The notes beneath the pieces were generated by a model. The model saw nothing but the letters and a program-made list of their open reading frames with translations. It ran no database searches and had not been told where the DNA came from. 52,512 bases of DNA from Candidatus Gastranaerophilales bacterium (GTDB lineage Bacteria; Cyanobacteriota; Vampirovibrionia; Gastranaerophilales; Gastranaerophilaceae). Numbering within the stretch: position 1 is the stretch's first letter; every line of letters begins with the position of its first letter. This document shows, in pieces, positions 43,782 to 52,353 of the stretch. The position numbers and the translations under genes are program-made. The DNA lies in NCBI GenBank assembly GCA_944324365.1, contig CALUWA010000008.1:1-52512 (forward strand). Reading direction: 5' to 3'.

Positions 43782-43854
43782 GCGTCCTTAGTTCAGTTGG
43801 TAGAACGTCGGTCTCCAAAACCGGATGTCGAGGGTTCGAGTCCTTCAGGGCGCG
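43782..43854 (+). tRNA. tRNA-Trp (CCA anticodon)
   Basis: The 73-base cloverleaf has acceptor GCGTCCT pairing with AGGGCGC (one G-U), a D-arm GTTC/GAAC, the anticodon loop CTCCAAA with CCA at 43815-43817, and a T-arm with GGTTCGAGTCC. The discriminator is G, as expected for bacterial tRNA-Trp, and CCA is not encoded. It lies between rpmG and secE. Confidence 0.95.
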
Positions 43855-43880
43855 ATTTATAAAAAGTCAAAGGAAATATA

Positions 43881-44084
43881 ATGGACAATAAATTTAATGC
43901 AATATTAGAATCAATAAAACTTTACTTCCGCGGTGTACGTGCCGAATGGGGGAAAATAAACTGGCCTGAACAAAGACAGGTAATTATGGAAACTATTTTT
44001 GTTGTGGCTATAGTTTTTGTGTTTACTGTTGCAGTTTATTTAATGGATATTATATTCAAATCAGCGTTAAGCTTAATTAAGTAG
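43881..44084 (+). CDS. secE: Preprotein translocase subunit SecE
   Basis: The 67-residue protein is a short SecE with one C-terminal membrane helix (VIMETIFVVAIVFVFTVAVYLMDIIF). It is preceded by the amphipathic stretch LYFRGVRAEWGKINWPEQRQ, whose W-P is the usual hallmark. SecE holds SecY in the SecYEG export channel. The length matches the minimal SecE of most bacteria outside the Enterobacteria. An AAAGGAAAT site precedes the start. Its position before nusG is conserved across bacteria. Confidence 0.95.
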   Translation: MDNKFNAILESIKLYFRGVRAEWGKINWPEQRQVIMETIFVVAIVFVFTVAVYLMDIIFKSALSLIK

Positions 44085-44133
44085 TAACCGGATTTAAAAT
44101 TTTAAAATAAAAATGAAAATATAAAGGTGGCTT

Positions 44134-44772
44134 ATGACTAAAAAAGAAAAATCAATGGAAGAAGAATTGAACGAAGACAAATTGGCTGAGCAGCAAGCTG
44201 CAGAAGCAGAAGCCCAGGCACAAGAGGAAGCTAAAAAAGCAAAAAATAACCAAAAACGCTGGTATATCGTTCACACATATTCAGGTCACGAAAACAAGGT
44301 AAAAGTAAATCTTGAAAAACGTATTGAGTATATGAATATGGGCGAAAAAATCTTCCGTATTGAGGTTCCGCAAAAGACAGTTACCCAGATTAAAGGCGGG
44401 AAAAAACAAGAACGTGAAGAAAAAATCTTCCCTGGCTATGTCTTGGTTGAAATGATAATGGACGAAGACAGCTGGTATGTTGTAAGACACACTGCAGGTG
44501 TTACAAAATTTGTAGGATCCGCAAAACGTCCTATTCCTGCAAAAGACAGCGAAATTAAGAAAATTATTCACCGCTCTACATCACAGTCACAAAAAATCGA
44601 ACTTGATGTTAAAGCCGGTGACAAAGTTAGAATTGTATCAGGGCCGTTTGCAGACTTTATTGCAGATATTATTGAAGTATACCCTGACAAATCTAAACTT
44701 CGTGCAAATGTTTCTATATTCGGCCGCGAAACTCCGGTTGAGTTGGAATACAAACAAATTAACAAACTATAA
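44134..44772 (+). CDS. nusG: Transcription termination/antitermination factor NusG
   Basis: The 212-residue protein has a charged Lys/Glu/Ala-rich N-terminal extension of about 35 residues. The NGN domain follows (RWYIVHTYSGHENKVKVNLEKRI, then EEKIFPGYVLVEM and VRHTAGVTKFVG), and then the KOW domain (GDKVRIVSGPFADFIADIIEV). NusG binds RNA polymerase and couples it to Rho or ribosomes. All core elements are intact. An AAAGGTGG site supports the start. The extension is longer than in E. coli NusG, but such N-terminal tails vary between phyla. Confidence 0.95.
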   Translation: MTKKEKSMEEELNEDKLAEQQAAEAEAQAQEEAKKAKNNQKRWYIVHTYSGHENKVKVNLEKRIEYMNMGEKIFRIEVPQKTVTQIKGGKKQEREEKIFPGYVLVEMIMDEDSWYVVRHTAGVTKFVGSAKRPIPAKDSEIKKIIHRSTSQSQKIELDVKAGDKVRIVSGPFADFIADIIEVYPDKSKLRANVSIFGRETPVELEYKQINKL

Positions 44773-44788
44773 TTTACAGTACAAAAAG

Positions 44789-44831
44789 GTGGAAGGATTT
44801 TCACTATGCTGGTGAAAACCGTTATTACCAC
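44789..44831 (+). promoter_or_regulatory. Candidate structured leader before rplK
   Basis: TGGAA (44790-44794), an inner hairpin (44795-44820, TTTTCAC/GTGAAAA), then GTTATTA and CCAC (44828-44831) form a two-helix element ending just before the AAAAGGAG site of rplK. A matching element lies before rplA (45297-45324). It probably serves autogenous control by a ribosomal protein of this operon; L1 is a natural candidate because it regulates rplK-rplA in other bacteria. This is inference. Confidence 0.5.
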
Positions 44832-44845
44832 AAAAGGAGAAAAAA

Positions 44846-45271
44846 ATGGCAAAAAAAGTAGTAGGAAAAATTAAGCTTCAAATTGAAGCCGGAAAAGCAA
44901 ATCCATCACCTCCGGTCGGCCCGGCTTTGGGTCAACACGGTGTAAACATCATGGATTTTTGTAAGCAGTTCAATGCAAAAACAGAATCACAGGCAGGATA
45001 TATTATCCCTGTTATTATTGATGTTTATGAAGACAGAAGTTTTTCATTTGTTATCAAATCACCGCCGGCTCCGGTGTTGATTAAGAAAGCATTGAATCTG
45101 TCTAAAGGTTCAGCTGTTCCGAATAAAGATAAAGTTGCTGAAATTACCAGAGCTCAGCTTGAAGAAATCGCTAAAATCAAAATGAACGATTTGAACGCTA
45201 CTTCAATGGAAGCTGCAGTAAAAATGATTGCAGGTTCTTGCAGAGCAATGGGTGTTACAGTAAAAGATTAA
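44846..45271 (+). CDS. rplK: 50S ribosomal protein L11
   Basis: The 141-residue protein is a standard L11. The N-terminal domain has [35 protein letters not shown], with the conserved Pro-rich segment. The C-terminal RNA-binding domain ends [11 protein letters not shown]11 sits at the GTPase centre of the large subunit and takes part in the stringent response. The length is normal. An AAAGGAG site supports the start. It is third in the secE-nusG-rplK-rplA order. Confidence 0.96.
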   Translation: MAKKVVGKIKLQIEAGKANPSPPVGPALGQHGVNIMDFCKQFNAKTESQAGYIIPVIIDVYEDRSFSFVIKSPPAPVLIKKALNLSKGSAVPNKDKVAEITRAQLEEIAKIKMNDLNATSMEAAVKMIAGSCRAMGVTVKD

Positions 45272-45296
45272 TGTTACAACGAAATTACTTTAAGTA

Positions 45297-45324
45297 TGGA
45301 AGGACGTCAGTCCGCTAGTACCAC
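45297..45324 (+). promoter_or_regulatory. Candidate structured leader before rplA
   Basis: TGGAA (45297-45301), a GGAC-GTCA-GTCC hairpin (45302-45313), then GCTAGTA and CCAC (45321-45324) repeat the layout of the element before rplK with a different inner hairpin. AAGTAT (from 45293) and ATACTT (near 45355) may form an outer helix. The flanks are conserved and the inner stem differs in sequence and length, which suggests a protein-binding RNA structure. Confidence 0.5.
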
Positions 45325-45391
45325 GAAAGGAAAGAGCCTTCATCATAATACTTAAAAAGTAAACATGAATTTACAAAGAAGGATGAAAAAA

Positions 45392-46120
45392 ATGGCAAAA
45401 TTGACTAAAAAACAAAAAAGAATGCAGGAAATGCTTGCTGATTTTACTCAGCCGGCAACTGCAGTTGACTGTATAAAAAAACTGAAAGAAATTTCAAAAG
45501 AATTATCTAAATTCAATGAAACAGTTGAGTGTCACATGAGATTAGGTATCGATGTAAGACAGGCTGACCAGCAAATCAGATCTACTGTTGTATTACCGGC
45601 AGGCCTTGGTAAGACAGTTAGAGTATGCGTAATTGCAAAAGGTGCGAAGGCTACCGAAGCAAAAGAAGCAGGTGCTGATTTTGCAGGAGCAGAAGAAATT
45701 ATTGATAAAATTTCAGACGGCTGGTTTGAATTCGATACATTGATTGCAACACCTGATTGTATGGGTATGTTGGGTAAATTAGGTCGTGTATTGGGGCCTA
45801 AAGGTTTGATGCCAAACCCTAAAACAGGTACAGTTACAATGGATGTTGCTAAAGCGGTTAAAGATGCTAAAGCAGGTAAAGTTGAATTCCGTGCTGATAA
45901 GCAGGGTATGATTCACTGTCCTATCGGTAAAGCTGAATTCAGCGAAGAAGATTTAGTAAAGAACTATGCTACATTGGCAGATGCTATTTTGAGAGCAAAA
46001 CCTGCATCAGCTAAGGGTACATTTGTTAAATCTGTTTACCTTGCAACAACTATGGGACCTGGTTTAAAATTGGATCCTAAAGTATTTGCAGCTGAAGTAA
46101 AAGAATTAATCGCCGGTTAA
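45392..46120 (+). CDS. rplA: 50S ribosomal protein L1
   Basis: The 242-residue protein (ATG 45392, 8 bases after AAGGA; upstream in-frame ATGs at 45365 and 45383 are less likely) is a full-length L1. It begins [14 protein letters not shown] and has [19 protein letters not shown] at about residues 120-140. [17 protein letters not shown] follows near 170, and the end is [10 protein letters not shown]1 binds 23S rRNA at the stalk and often represses its own operon by binding mRNA. A terminator follows, so rplJ and rplL, usually next, are elsewhere. Confidence 0.95.
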   Translation: MAKLTKKQKRMQEMLADFTQPATAVDCIKKLKEISKELSKFNETVECHMRLGIDVRQADQQIRSTVVLPAGLGKTVRVCVIAKGAKATEAKEAGADFAGAEEIIDKISDGWFEFDTLIATPDCMGMLGKLGRVLGPKGLMPNPKTGTVTMDVAKAVKDAKAGKVEFRADKQGMIHCPIGKAEFSEEDLVKNYATLADAILRAKPASAKGTFVKSVYLATTMGPGLKLDPKVFAAEVKELIAG

Positions 46121-46151
46121 TATTTGAGTAACCTGATTAATTTTATATGTG

Positions 46152-46184
46152 AAAAAAGAGTTCGTTAAATACGAACTCTTTTTT
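46152..46184 (+). terminator. Strong terminator after rplA
   Basis: A perfect 14-bp stem (AAAAAAGAGTTCGT and its complement) encloses a TAAAT loop, with the T run as part of the 3' arm. It closes the rpmG-rplA operon. Confidence 0.9.
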
Positions 46185-46289
46185 ATGTCAGGCATGTAAC
46201 AATTTTCGGTAAAATGTTACATACAGGCAAATTTTACTATTTAGTGGTTATATTAAAATGGTACTATTAATAATATATGAGGATGGCAA

Positions 46290-47408
46290 GTGACTTTCAA
46301 TATTAATACCACGATTAACCAAAACAGTAAAAGTTTTTTAAATCTGCAAAGACAAAAATATATGCAAAGCCGAAATGAAAATAGTTTTGCGAATAGTTCG
46401 GTAATATGGAACGGCAGTTTTAACGGAAATGTGGATTCTATTAATAATAGTGAAAAAGATGAATACAGTGATCCGCTGCTTAAGTGGCCGTTACGTGGTT
46501 TAGCTTTTACTAATGATATTGGAGCTGCGATTATGGATATTGCACCTACGCTTGGTACAATGTTTTGGATTCCTGCTTTGATGTATTTTGGAGCAGACAT
46601 TTATGACAAATATAAATCTGATGAAAAAGAGTATAACCCGAATAAAAAACGTGCATTTAAACAGGCAGTTTTTCAAGCTTTGGCATCTGTCGTTATGCCT
46701 ATTATCGTAGTGCATAACGGACAAAAAGCAGCGTCTTTGCTCGGGCAGACTTCAAAATCCGGAATGTCTTTGCAGCTTAAGGAAGAAATTGAGAAGTTTA
46801 CAATTAATCATTTAAAACGCCGTAAGCTAAAGGATTACGACGGAAATATAGATGGTTTTAAAAAAGAATTTAATGAACATTTAAAACAACATTTGCTTGA
46901 TCGTGAAAAATCACTTAAGACAAAAAATCCGTTTAAATTATTAGGCCGTTGGATTTTTAGTTCTACACACAGTGAAAAAATGTCAGAAAATAAGTTAGCA
47001 AGTGTTAAAGAATATGCTGATAAAAATATTGACGAGATATTTTCAATAAGGGCAGATTTATTAAATAACAAGCAGCCAAAAAATCTTTCAAATAAACTGT
47101 TAAAATTTTATGATAATACAAAACGTAGTTTTGCAAAAGATAAAAATACTATAGAAGGTTATGTGGAGGACTCAATTAAAGCTTTATTAAAACAAAGGCA
47201 GCGCAACAATTTATTTAAAATAAAATTATTGAAAAGTGTAGGCGGCTTTGTTGCTCTCGGGGCATCTATAAGGTTTATTGATCATTTTATAGAAAAGCAT
47301 GTAATAGAAAAATTTGTAGAACCCGGTTTAGAGAATTTTGAGTTTGCCAAATGGCAAAAAAATGTAAATTTTGCAAATTTTGCTAAGCGTCAAAATGTTG
47401 GAAATTAA
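46290..47408 (+). CDS. Unknown membrane-associated protein with F-x-G motif
   Basis: I do not recognise this 372-residue protein. The start is a GTG at 46290, about 7 bases after GAGG. The N-terminal 45 residues are Asn/Ser-rich and contain WNGSFNGN (about residues 38-45), the F-x-G motif shared with other proteins here. Two hydrophobic segments follow (GTMFWIPALMYFGADIY near residue 92 and AVFQALASVVMPIIVVH near 125), then a long Lys-rich helical region. Another possible membrane helix lies near SVGGFVALGASIRFI (about 330). No signal peptide is seen. The function is unknown. Confidence 0.6.
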   Translation: MTFNINTTINQNSKSFLNLQRQKYMQSRNENSFANSSVIWNGSFNGNVDSINNSEKDEYSDPLLKWPLRGLAFTNDIGAAIMDIAPTLGTMFWIPALMYFGADIYDKYKSDEKEYNPNKKRAFKQAVFQALASVVMPIIVVHNGQKAASLLGQTSKSGMSLQLKEEIEKFTINHLKRRKLKDYDGNIDGFKKEFNEHLKQHLLDREKSLKTKNPFKLLGRWIFSSTHSEKMSENKLASVKEYADKNIDEIFSIRADLLNNKQPKNLSNKLLKFYDNTKRSFAKDKNTIEGYVEDSIKALLKQRQRNNLFKIKLLKSVGGFVALGASIRFIDHFIEKHVIEKFVEPGLENFEFAKWQKNVNFANFAKRQNVGN

Positions 47409-47446
47409 TAAATTATGCAGTGGCAGGCTTTGGTTTTAAGATAATG

Positions 47447-47472
47447 AAAAAGGCTCCATCGGAGCCTTTTTT
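47447..47472. terminator. Bidirectional terminator
   Basis: AAAAAGGCTCC and GGAGCCTTTTT form a perfect stem around ATC, with T runs on either strand. It lies between the convergent gene ending at 47408 and the aldo/keto reductase ending at 47477, so it probably serves both. Confidence 0.88.
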
Positions 47473-47476
47473 GTAG

Positions 47477-48481
47477 TTAGTTTTCAGTTTCTATAGCTTT
47501 TACCGAACCGAGTTTGTGGATATCTTCATCGGTTCTGTTTCCGTAGATTGTTATTTTATTTAATTCGGTTTCGATATTATTAAACTCCTGGTCTGTAAGC
47601 TCTACATCAGCTGCGCCAAGATTTTCAATAACCCTTTCATCTTTCCTCATGCCCGGAATTGGTACAACGTGCTGGTATTTCTTAAGCATCCAGGCGAGTG
47701 AAATTTGTGCAGGTGTAATTCCTTTTTTATCCGCGACTTCGTGTAATAAATCCAAAAGCGGCTGGTTTTTTTCTACATTTTCGGGATTAAACCTTGTGAT
47801 AACTCTTCTTACGTCATCACCTTTGTACTCAGTATTTTTGCTATATTTTCCGCTCAAAAATCCGCTTGCCATAGGTGAAAATGCAACAAATCCGATATTT
47901 AGTTCCCGGCATGTTGGAATAACGTCTTTTTCAAACATTCTTTCCATCATTGAGTATTCGCTTTGGATTGCGGTAAGAGGAGTGACTGCATGTGCTTTTC
48001 TGATTTGTTCTTCTGTGGATTGGGATTGTCCCCAGGCGCGAATTTTTCCTTCTTGTATAAATTCGCCCATCCATCCGGCAACTTCTTCTACATTGCTGTC
48101 AAGAGGAACTCTGTGTTCGTAATAGATGTCAATGTAATCTGTTTGAAGCCTTTTCAATGAGTCATTTAAAGCATTTGTAACCCCTTTTTTGCTAAGTTTA
48201 CCTTCAGGAATTTCCTGTCCCGGCTGGAATACCGGAACAAATTTTGTTGTCAGTATAATTTTATCCCGAAAAGGTTTAACGGCCTTTCCAACAAGTTCTT
48301 CGTTAATAAATGGGCCATAAGCTTCGGCTGTATCAAATAATGTGCAACCTAAATCATAGGCTTTGTGTATTAATCTGATGGATTCTTCTTCTGTTGGAAT
48401 TGCGCCGTAGCCGTGGCTGAAACCCATACATCCCATCCCTACTGCCGAAACTTCAATATCTCTTAATTTTCTGTATTTCAT
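47477..48481 (-). CDS. Aldo/keto reductase (larger type)
   Basis: The 334-residue protein (ATG 48481 after AGGAGAT; the frame reaches back to 48523 without a site) is a TIM-barrel aldo/keto reductase. It has VSAVGMGCMGFSHGYG at the start, LFDTAEAYGPFINEELVGKA with the catalytic Asp and Tyr, and KIILTTKF with the catalytic Lys. YYEHRVP holds the His, and RKDERVIENLGAADVELT near the end resembles the NADPH site. It reduces aldehydes or ketones with NADPH; the substrate is unknown. It is the last gene of the tetR operon. Confidence 0.9.
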   Translation of the reverse strand: MKYRKLRDIEVSAVGMGCMGFSHGYGAIPTEEESIRLIHKAYDLGCTLFDTAEAYGPFINEELVGKAVKPFRDKIILTTKFVPVFQPGQEIPEGKLSKKGVTNALNDSLKRLQTDYIDIYYEHRVPLDSNVEEVAGWMGEFIQEGKIRAWGQSQSTEEQIRKAHAVTPLTAIQSEYSMMERMFEKDVIPTCRELNIGFVAFSPMASGFLSGKYSKNTEYKGDDVRRVITRFNPENVEKNQPLLDLLHEVADKKGITPAQISLAWMLKKYQHVVPIPGMRKDERVIENLGAADVELTDQEFNNIETELNKITIYGNRTDEDIHKLGSVKAIETEN

Positions 48482-48525
48482 AATTTTATCTCCTGTTATT
48501 AATTCTCTCTCATCAATGTCCAATT

Positions 48526-49371
48526 TTAATTTCCGAAGCTTGCCAGAAATTCTATAGTTTCCGGATCATGATGAGAAAAGAACAGACTTTTTCCTGTATC
48601 CAATGTTCGGATTTTATCCAAATCTTCAGAAGAAAGTTCAAAATCAAATATATTGAAGTTTTCTTCCATTCTGTTTTTGTGGATGGATTTCGGAATTACA
48701 ATTATACCTTCCTGAGTTAAAAATCTAAGAGCTACCTGTGCAACGGATTTCCCGTATTGTGCACTGATTTCTTTTAAAGTTTCATTTTGAAAGTAGTTAT
48801 TTCTTCCTTCAGCAAAAGGTCCCCAGGACATAATTTGGGTATTATATTTTTTCATAATTTCTCTTGCCTGTTTTTGCTGCTGAAATACATGAGTTTCCAC
48901 CTGATTTATTGCAGGCTGTATTTCCACAAAATGGGATAAATCAACAAATCTGTCCGGGTAAAAATTACTTATTCCAATTGCACGTGCTTTTCCTTCTTTG
49001 TAAGCTTTTTCCATTGCACGATATGTACCGTAATAATCGCCTACAGGCTGGTGGATTAAAAGCAAGTCAGCATAATCTGTTTGCAATTTTCTTAAAGATT
49101 CATCAATTGATTTGTAAGCTTTTTCTTCCCCGGCATTTGAGATCCAGATTTTTGTTATAAGAAAAATATCTTTTCTGTCTATTCCACTTTTTTTGATTGC
49201 GGAGCCAACGGCTTCTTCATTAAAATAAGCCTGTGCCGTATCCAGCATTCCGTATCCGACTTCCAATGCTTCCGATACAGCTTTTTCACATTCATTATGA
49301 TCGGGAATTTGGTATACGCCAAAACCCAAAAGCGGCATTTCTACACCATTGTTTAGTGTTACTGTTTTCAT
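48526..49371 (-). CDS. Aldo/keto reductase (2,5-diketogluconate reductase-like)
   Basis: The 281-residue protein is the compact type of aldo/keto reductase. It has MKTVTLNNGVEMPLLGFGVYQI, then MLDTAQAYFNEEAVGSAIK with the catalytic Asp and Tyr, FLITKIWIS with the Lys and DLLLIHQP with the His. The cofactor-binding IVIPKSIHKNRMEEN lies near the end. Such enzymes reduce sugar ketones and reactive aldehydes. It lies between tetR and the second reductase, each with the same GGAGATAAAATT site before its ATG, so the three genes share one transcript. Confidence 0.9.
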   Translation of the reverse strand: MKTVTLNNGVEMPLLGFGVYQIPDHNECEKAVSEALEVGYGMLDTAQAYFNEEAVGSAIKKSGIDRKDIFLITKIWISNAGEEKAYKSIDESLRKLQTDYADLLLIHQPVGDYYGTYRAMEKAYKEGKARAIGISNFYPDRFVDLSHFVEIQPAINQVETHVFQQQKQAREIMKKYNTQIMSWGPFAEGRNNYFQNETLKEISAQYGKSVAQVALRFLTQEGIIVIPKSIHKNRMEENFNIFDFELSSEDLDKIRTLDTGKSLFFSHHDPETIEFLASFGN

Positions 49372-49375
49372 AATT

Positions 49376-49981
49376 TTATCTCCTTATATATTTTTCTAAC
49401 ATTGTTTTTAATTGAACTTCACAAAATTTATCAGTCCAATCAAGCGGTTCAAACTTGCCGTCAGACATGCACCAGCAGGTCATCATTCCGTAAAGTTCAC
49501 TGATTATGATATGTGTCAAAAGTTCTGTAGGAGTATTTTCTTTTAATTCCTCGTTTCTAACGGCATTGTCCAAAATATTTTTGAGCATATCATAGTCGTA
49601 TTTCCATTTTTGTCCATCTTTAGTTTCCGGAACATTATTTGGATCTAAGACATCTCTTGTCCATTGACGGCATACATTTATTCCGCATGATTCTACGCAT
49701 TCCATAAACCGGTGATAATAATGAATAAGTTTTTCTATGATATGCAGTTCCTTCATATTTTCAATTTCATCGGCGATTTCGCTGAACGGAACCCGGCTGA
49801 TATCAAGAACGATGTCTTCTTTTCGTTTGAAATAAGTATAAAATGTACCCTTAGCTACTCCTGCTTTTTGGGTAATATCTTCGACATTAATTGCATCAAA
49901 GCCTTTTTCTCTCAGAAGCTCTAATCCGGCTGTGATGAGTTTTCGTTTGGTTTCCAAAGCTGCAGTTTGTCTTTTGTTCAT
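49376..49981 (-). CDS. TetR/AcrR-family repressor
   Basis: The 201-residue protein has a TetR-type DNA-binding domain in its first 60 residues (LITAGLELLREKGFDAINVEDITQKAGVAKGTFYTYFKRKEDI). A C-terminal ligand domain of helices with several Cys and Trp follows. It heads the operon with the two reductases, so it most likely represses them and is released by a toxic carbonyl or similar compound. A 27-base palindrome overlapping its promoter (50020-50046) is an obvious operator. An AGGAG site precedes the start. Confidence 0.9.
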   Translation of the reverse strand: MNKRQTAALETKRKLITAGLELLREKGFDAINVEDITQKAGVAKGTFYTYFKRKEDIVLDISRVPFSEIADEIENMKELHIIEKLIHYYHRFMECVESCGINVCRQWTRDVLDPNNVPETKDGQKWKYDYDMLKNILDNAVRNEELKENTPTELLTHIIISELYGMMTCWCMSDGKFEPLDWTDKFCEVQLKTMLEKYIRR

Positions 49982-50004
49982 AGTGTACTCCTGTATAATA
50001 AAAA

Positions 50005-50046
50005 ATTATAACATGTTGCTGACTAAAAGTCAATGACTTTTGGTCA
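50005..50046 (-). promoter_or_regulatory. Promoter and palindromic operator of the tetR-reductase operon
   Basis: On the minus strand TTGACT (50028-50033), 17 bases and TATAAT (50005-50010) form a near-consensus promoter. A 13-base inverted repeat, TGACTAAAAGTCA and TGACTTTTGGTCA around one base (50020-50046), has a single mismatch and covers the -35 box. This is the expected geometry for TetR repression of its own operon. Confidence 0.85.
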
Positions 50047-50134
50047 ATATCTTGTGTTTAATAACAAAAACTACGGCAGGCTGTTACCGTAGAGAATATG
50101 TTTTTATATTTTAATAAAACTATTTTATATGAGT

Positions 50135-50554
50135 TTAAATTTTGTTTAATTCTTCAAAAGCCTTTTGAGCCGCGGCTTGCTGAGCTGCAAATTTATTATA
50201 TTTTTCTGTTGCTATTTTAGCTTTTTGGGCAAGTTTTGCAACATTTTTTTCTTCTCTGAATATTTCAACGTACCTATCAGAGAAATGTTTTTTCATGATT
50301 TCAAGTTCCATGCTATTCGTTAAATATTGTTTCTGAGCCTCTATTTTTGCTTCCCTCAGTATATCAATTTTTGCAGGTTCGTTTGTTAACTCTGCATATT
50401 CAAGATGTTTACGATTGTATTTCTCTTGCATCTTTATTGACTTCTGCCGAAGATCATTTATAATTTTTTCAATTCTGTCGGCATTTTGCAAGTGTTCTTT
50501 TGCCATTTGGATAGCTTTTTGGATTTCTGCATATCTATCAGGCGGAATTTTCAT
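50135..50554 (-). CDS. Unknown coiled-coil protein
   Basis: The 139-residue protein is almost wholly alpha-helical and charged, with Lys, Glu, Gln and Ala in heptad-like spacing (about residues 10-135). It has no Cys, no signal peptide and no membrane segment. An AAAGGATAT site supports the start. It resembles bacterial coiled-coil accessory proteins in general, but no family can be named. It stands alone between the tetR region and the PEP carboxykinase-like gene, which is divergent from it. Confidence 0.65.
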   Translation of the reverse strand: MKIPPDRYAEIQKAIQMAKEHLQNADRIEKIINDLRQKSIKMQEKYNRKHLEYAELTNEPAKIDILREAKIEAQKQYLTNSMELEIMKKHFSDRYVEIFREEKNVAKLAQKAKIATEKYNKFAAQQAAAQKAFEELNKI

Positions 50555-50703
50555 AGATATCCTTTCTCAAAATTGTAATCTTATTAAAACACGAAGGAAT
50601 TTTTTTTTGCTATTAAATTTTTGTAAAAAACTTACCATAAAATCATATTTTGTTATAGAATTTCTAATAACGATTATTTATGTTGTGTTTATAAGAGGCG
50701 GCT

Positions 50704-52353
50704 ATGGCGACAAAGGATTATTGTGAAAAGGGTTTTAATGCAAAAGAAATGTTTTCGGGGCTTAGAGCTACAATAACAGCTCCATTTTTTGGAAATAATG
50801 TTATTGAGGTTTCGGATTTAGCAGAAGCTTATGAGCTTGCGCTAAATTCTCCCGGCACCGTTGAATTAACCGGCATGCCCGTATATCAGCCTGAAAAAAT
50901 CGGATTGCCGAAGGGAGCAAGCCAGCTGTTATTTAATGACGGTGCAGTTGTGGGGCGCTGCATTGCGGCGCGTAAAATAGTCGGGGAAACGGATTGCGAT
51001 ATTTCAAAACTTTTGCCGATTGTGCGGGAAGCTGTTTACAACACAAGGTATCGTGCAATGTTTAAGGCAGAAGCAATAGTCGGTTTGGATAAAGATTTTA
51101 TGTTAAAAGCTCATCTGCTTATCCCTCAGGGGTTTGAGAATACTTTGTATTCCTGGATGCTTAATTTTCAATCAATTACAAAGGAATATGAGAGAATGTA
51201 TGCTTCCTCAAGACTACTGGATGAGCCGGATATTTATATATTTTCCGATCCGGACTGGAAACATCCTGATTTCCCTTACGGATTGACTCTGTTTGATCCG
51301 GAGCATAACTGTGCGATAATTCTCGGTATGCGTTATTTTGGCGAGCATAAGAAAGGAACCTTAACTCTTGCCTGGGCAGTTGCGGCAAGAAACGGTTATG
51401 TATCATGCCATGGCGGGATGAAGAGTTATAAACTTAAAGGGAAAGATCCGTTTCAGCTTGCAGTATTTGGGCTTTCCGGTTCGGGTAAGTCAACAATTAC
51501 GCACGCAAAGCATGACGGCAAATATGATGTTACAATTTTGCATGACGATGCGTTTATAATTAATCTTGAAAAGAAATACACAATTGCGCTGGAGCCTGCG
51601 TATTTTGATAAAACTGCGGATTATCCTATCGGGCACGAAGCGAATAAATACATTTTGACCCATCAAAATGAGGGTGCAATTGCTCTTCCTGACGGCAGGA
51701 TTATATCTGTACCGGAAGATATAAGAAACGGTAACGGCAGAGCGGTTAAATCAAAATTGTGGGCGCCAAACAGGGTGGACAGGTTGGATGAACCTTTAAA
51801 TGCCGTATTTTGGCTCATGAAAGATTTTACAATTCCGCCGGTTCTGAAATTAAACGGCGCGGAATTAGGGGCGGTTATGGGAGCAACGCTTGCGACAAAA
51901 AGGTCGGCTGCGGAGCGTCTGGCAGAAGGTATTGATCCGGATTCTCTTGTTTTTGAACCTTATGCAAATCCTTTCAGAGTTTATCCGCTGGGGTTGGATT
52001 ATGAAAGGTATAAACAGATTTTGCAAAGCGGAATTGATTGCTATATCTTAAATACAGGCGACTTTATGGGTAAAAAAGTTCCTGCATACTTGACTTTTAA
52101 GATAATAGAGTCGATTATAGAAGGTAATGCCCAATTCCATAAATGGGAAAGCTTTGATAATATTGAAATTATGGATATTGAAGGGTTTGAGGCTTCGTTT
52201 AGGGATAAGGAATATAAGAACAAATTCATAGCAAGAATAAATGACAGGATTGAGTTTGTAAAATCCAGAGAGTATGCTTTTGGCGGCAGAGATAGGCTTC
52301 CGGCAGAGGCGTTGAAACAACTGGAAAATTTATGCACAGTGCTGGTTGGGTAG
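50704..52353 (+). CDS. Phosphoenolpyruvate carboxykinase (ATP)-like protein
   Basis: The 549-residue protein resembles ATP-dependent PEP carboxykinase, which interconverts oxaloacetate and PEP. It has a P-loop GLSGSGKST (residues 256-264) where pckA has GLSGTGKTT, followed by LHDDAFII as the kinase-2 acidic motif. IGHEANKYILTHQNEGAIALPDGRII and late KVPAYLTFKIIESIIEG complete the region. The N-terminal 240 residues are less typical. The length fits the family. Differences in the signature motifs leave open a relative with another role. An AGAGGCGG stretch precedes the start. Confidence 0.75.
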   Translation: MATKDYCEKGFNAKEMFSGLRATITAPFFGNNVIEVSDLAEAYELALNSPGTVELTGMPVYQPEKIGLPKGASQLLFNDGAVVGRCIAARKIVGETDCDISKLLPIVREAVYNTRYRAMFKAEAIVGLDKDFMLKAHLLIPQGFENTLYSWMLNFQSITKEYERMYASSRLLDEPDIYIFSDPDWKHPDFPYGLTLFDPEHNCAIILGMRYFGEHKKGTLTLAWAVAARNGYVSCHGGMKSYKLKGKDPFQLAVFGLSGSGKSTITHAKHDGKYDVTILHDDAFIINLEKKYTIALEPAYFDKTADYPIGHEANKYILTHQNEGAIALPDGRIISVPEDIRNGNGRAVKSKLWAPNRVDRLDEPLNAVFWLMKDFTIPPVLKLNGAELGAVMGATLATKRSAAERLAEGIDPDSLVFEPYANPFRVYPLGLDYERYKQILQSGIDCYILNTGDFMGKKVPAYLTFKIIESIIEGNAQFHKWESFDNIEIMDIEGFEASFRDKEYKNKFIARINDRIEFVKSREYAFGGRDRLPAEALKQLENLCTVLVG

